From assembly GCA_905233365.1 (NCBI GenBank), contig CAJODT010000025.1:1-34670 (forward strand): a DNA stretch of 34,670 nucleotides, given 5' to 3'. A program made the position numbers and the translations under genes. Positions 32,825 through 34,670 of this stretch are shown piece by piece (the first letter of the stretch is position 1; each line of letters opens with the position of its first letter). A model generated the notes under the pieces. That model had not been told where the DNA came from, ran no database searches, and saw only the letters and a program-made list of their open reading frames with translations. Source of the DNA: an uncultured Succiniclasticum sp. (GTDB lineage: Bacteria > Bacillota > Negativicutes > Acidaminococcales > Acidaminococcaceae).

Positions 32825-33187
32825 TCACCGTACCGGCAGAATCTCCAGCCAGTAACCGTCAGGGTCGTTGATGAAGTAGATACCCATCATGGGATTTTCA
32901 AAACAGATGCAGCCCATCTTTTTGTGTTTCTCATGCAGGGCTTCATACTCATCGGTGACAAAAGCCAGATGGAATTCGTTTTCGCCCAAGTTGTAGGGCT
33001 CCTTACGGTCCTTCAGCCAGGTCAGCTCCAGCGTGTGGGGGGTCTGGCCGTTGTCGCCCAGATACACTAATGTGAAGTCCGGCTTTTCCGTCCGGCGTAC
33101 TTCTTTCAGGTTCAACGCTTCTTCATAAAATTTCATGCTTTTTTCCAAATCCAGCACGTTGAGGTTGTTGTGGTCAAATCGAATCAT
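32825..33187 (-). CDS. VOC-family protein, glyoxalase I-like
   Basis: A 120-residue vicinal-oxygen-chelate protein. Metal ligands of short glyoxalase I are all present: H6 (RFDHNNLNV), E54 (HTLELTW), H73 (EFHLAFV) and E115 (GYWLEILP). The FENPMMGIYFINDPDGYWLE end is typical of lactoylglutathione lyase. Glutathione is unlikely in this type of anaerobe, so it may act on another thiol adduct or be a general VOC lyase. The ATG at 33187 follows GGAAGGAGCTGCACATT. A repeat element starts three bases after its stop. Confidence 0.88.
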   Translation of the reverse strand: MIRFDHNNLNVLDLEKSMKFYEEALNLKEVRRTEKPDFTLVYLGDNGQTPHTLELTWLKDRKEPYNLGENEFHLAFVTDEYEALHEKHKKMGCICFENPMMGIYFINDPDGYWLEILPVR

Positions 33188-33369
33188 AATGTGCAGCTCC
33201 TTCCGATTTTATTCTTTAACATTTGCCATAATGTATTCCGTTTCAATTATAACATATCAAATAACGATGTTAAAAGCCCAACTTTACGATAAAAATCGTG
33301 AATGTCTCACGCTGATATGTTATAATTAATAGTAATTATTATTACAAAATATCACCAGGAGATAACACT

Positions 33370-33927
33370 GTGGGATTCCTTGAACTATTGTTAATTGCGG
33401 TGAGCCTGGCCATGGATGCTTTTTCCGTATCCATCTGCGGCAGCCTGGCGCTGGCCCCTTCGTCCCGTTTTGCGGGAGCTGTCAAGTTCGGCGCCTGGTT
33501 CGGCGCGTTCCAGTTCCTCATGCCGGTCATCGGCTACTGGACCGCCTATTGGGCTGTAGAATATATCGAAGCTTACGATCACTGGATCGCTTTTTTTCTG
33601 CTTCTGTACATCGGCATTAACATGATCCGGGAAGCCGGCGAAGAAGCAGAAGTGATTGAAAGCTACAGCGTAAAGCGTATGTTCCTGCTGGCTGTTGCCA
33701 CTAGTATTGACGCGTTGGCGGTTGGCGTCAGCTTTGCCCTGCTGGAAGTCAACATCTGGACCAGTTCACTGCTAATCGGCGTGGTCACTTTTATCATTTC
33801 CTTTGTAGGCGGCACCATCGGTTTTAAACTGGGGGAACGGTTCCGGAGCCACGCAACCCGTGCCGGCGGCGTAATCCTCTGCCTGATCGGACTGAAGGTG
33901 TTGCTGGAACATACAGGGTATTTATGA
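33370..33927 (+). CDS. mntP: Putative manganese efflux pump MntP
   Basis: A 185-residue membrane protein with six hydrophobic segments in two similar halves. Each carries the MntP aspartate motif, AMDAFSVSI (D16) and TSIDALAVGVSF (D114). The family exports Mn2+ and protects cells from excess. The start is GTG, eight bases after AGGAG. TATAAT at 33321-33326 is the likely -10, leaving only about 35 bases of leader, so a yybP-ykoY Mn riboswitch, common upstream of mntP elsewhere, is absent here. A terminator-like hairpin follows the stop. Confidence 0.93.
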   Translation: MGFLELLLIAVSLAMDAFSVSICGSLALAPSSRFAGAVKFGAWFGAFQFLMPVIGYWTAYWAVEYIEAYDHWIAFFLLLYIGINMIREAGEEAEVIESYSVKRMFLLAVATSIDALAVGVSFALLEVNIWTSSLLIGVVTFIISFVGGTIGFKLGERFRSHATRAGGVILCLIGLKVLLEHTGYL

Positions 33928-33970
33928 AAGCCGGTTATAATCGTGTAGTCGCTGACAATGTCTTTTTCAT

Positions 33971-34010
33971 GCCTGCCAGAAATACCGGACGCAGGCGTTT
34001 CTTTTATTCT
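33971..34010 (+). terminator. Probable terminator of mntP
   Basis: GCCTGC (33971-33976) and GCAGGC (33991-33996) form a short stem followed by GTTTCTTTTATT. The T run is interrupted, so efficiency is uncertain. Confidence 0.5.
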
Positions 34011-34042
34011 GTACGTAACAATTATAGTTAAGGAACAACAGC

Positions 34043-34670
34043 ATGAAAGATTTTTACAAAAACACAACAGATACAGAATTACTTTTCAGCAAACACCATT
34101 TGCTCCAACTGCTGTGGCCTCTTGTAGTGGAACAGCTGTTAGCGGTCCTGGTCGGCATGGTAGATGTGCTGATGGTAGCCTACGTAGGCGAAGCCACTGT
34201 TTCCGGCGTGTCCCTTGTGGATTCCGTCAACATGCTGGTGATCCAGGTCCTGTTCGCCCTGACTGCCGGAGGCACCGTTGTCTGCGCCCAGTTCATCGGT
34301 GCCGGGAATCACAAACTGGCAAGTAAAAGCGGCGGACAGTTGCTTTTTATCACAACTTCGGTAATGCTCTTAATTTCGGCTGCGTTTTTGCTGAAAGGGG
34401 ATTACTTGTTGTCGATGATCTTCGGTCAGGTAGAAAGCAGAGTTATGGAGGACGCCGTCAAATACCTGCTTTACACATCCGCATCCTTCCCCTTTCTTGC
34501 TGTTTATTATTCGGCGGCGGCCATTTTCCGGGCAGCCGGTAACACAAAGCTGTCCATGCTGGCGGCTTTGGGCATGAATCTTCTCAATATTATCGGTAAC
34601 GCCATCTGCATCTTCGGGCTCCATATGGGCGTGGTGGGCGTGGCCTTGCCCACCCTGCTCTCAAGAATGG
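34043..34670 (+). CDS. MATE-family efflux transporter, N-terminal part (runs off window)
   Basis: A frame from the ATG at 34043 (AAGGA eight bases before) stays open to the window end, 209 codons. It begins KDFYKNTTDTELLFSKHHLL and continues VVEQLLAVLVGMVDVLMVAY, TAGGTVVCAQFIGAGN and FRAAGNTKLSMLAALGMNL, standard MATE N-half motifs. About six membrane segments are present so far. It is a different branch from the riboswitch-linked MATE at 18684, whose start is closer to MepA. No structured leader was seen. The transport substrate cannot be told. Confidence 0.88.
   Translation, partial: MKDFYKNTTDTELLFSKHHLLQLLWPLVVEQLLAVLVGMVDVLMVAYVGEATVSGVSLVDSVNMLVIQVLFALTAGGTVVCAQFIGAGNHKLASKSGGQLLFITTSVMLLISAAFLLKGDYLLSMIFGQVESRVMEDAVKYLLYTSASFPFLAVYYSAAAIFRAAGNTKLSMLAALGMNLLNIIGNAICIFGLHMGVVGVALPTLLSRM

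Noticed and set aside
33188-33369. yybP-ykoY manganese riboswitch before mntP
   Set aside because: The likely -10 leaves about 35 bases of leader, too short for the aptamer, and no conserved core is visible.
1-34670. CRISPR arrays, tRNA, rRNA, prophage or complete insertion sequence
   Set aside because: No regularly spaced repeats, no tRNA or rRNA signature and no transposase or integrase apart from the Rpn fragment at the left edge.

Overview
The window looks like a chromosomal segment of a strictly anaerobic diderm Firmicute. The most likely group is Negativicutes, perhaps near Acidaminococcaceae; this is inferred from gene content and GC-moderate codon use with AT-rich intergenic regions, not from a marker gene. 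Supporting signs are ferredoxin-linked 2-oxoacid oxidation, an oxygen-sensitive class I fumarase/tartrate dehydratase, a PreA-like iron-sulfur flavoenzyme, consensus sigma-70 promoters and riboswitches of Firmicute type.

Layout. 1-2.5 kb is accessory and decayed: the 5' end of an Rpn-type nuclease gene, a SAM-I-like riboswitch reading leftward into two tandem terminators and a 43-residue ORF, a DIP1984 gene with a perfect consensus promoter, and a carboxylesterase remnant. 2.5-4.6 kb is a PAS/PAS histidine kinase-receiver gene split by a -1 frameshift. 4.7-8.9 kb is a leftward run: PreA-like enzyme, Rae1-type NYN nuclease, an internally deleted flavoprotein, a small cysteine protein, 3-methyladenine glycosylase, a new 49-aa membrane protein and ThpR. 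8.9-14.3 kb has a LysR regulator with an internally deleted threonine dehydratase behind it, a divergent secreted hydrolase, and a fluoroacetate-dehalogenase-like hydrolase followed by an aconitase-superfamily LeuCD-type pair. 14.5-16.6 kb holds a GNAT acetyltransferase and an acyl-CoA synthetase.

16.8-28.3 kb is the metabolic core: fumarase alpha/beta, a MATE exporter behind a candidate guanidine-IV riboswitch, a GltD/NfnB-like flavoprotein, 2-oxoglutarate:ferredoxin oxidoreductase (korDABC), succinyl-CoA synthetase (sucCD) and a DASS dicarboxylate carrier. Together these could take up or exchange C4 dicarboxylates, hydrate fumarate, and interconvert succinate, succinyl-CoA and 2-oxoglutarate with ferredoxin. 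28.9-34.7 kb carries a threonine aldolase, a CGGC protein, an orphan substrate-binding lipoprotein with a structured RNA locus upstream, a DUF3842 protein, a glyoxalase-fold protein, MntP and a second MATE gene cut by the window edge.

The least explained items are the roughly 235-nt structured RNA at 31.9-32.1 kb, the SAM-riboswitch/short-ORF unit, a 160-bp inverted-repeat element present twice directly after stop codons, and two genes reduced to their first and last codons by internal deletion. No CRISPR array, tRNA, rRNA, phage or complete insertion sequence was seen. All readings are by eye from the sequence; no search was run.
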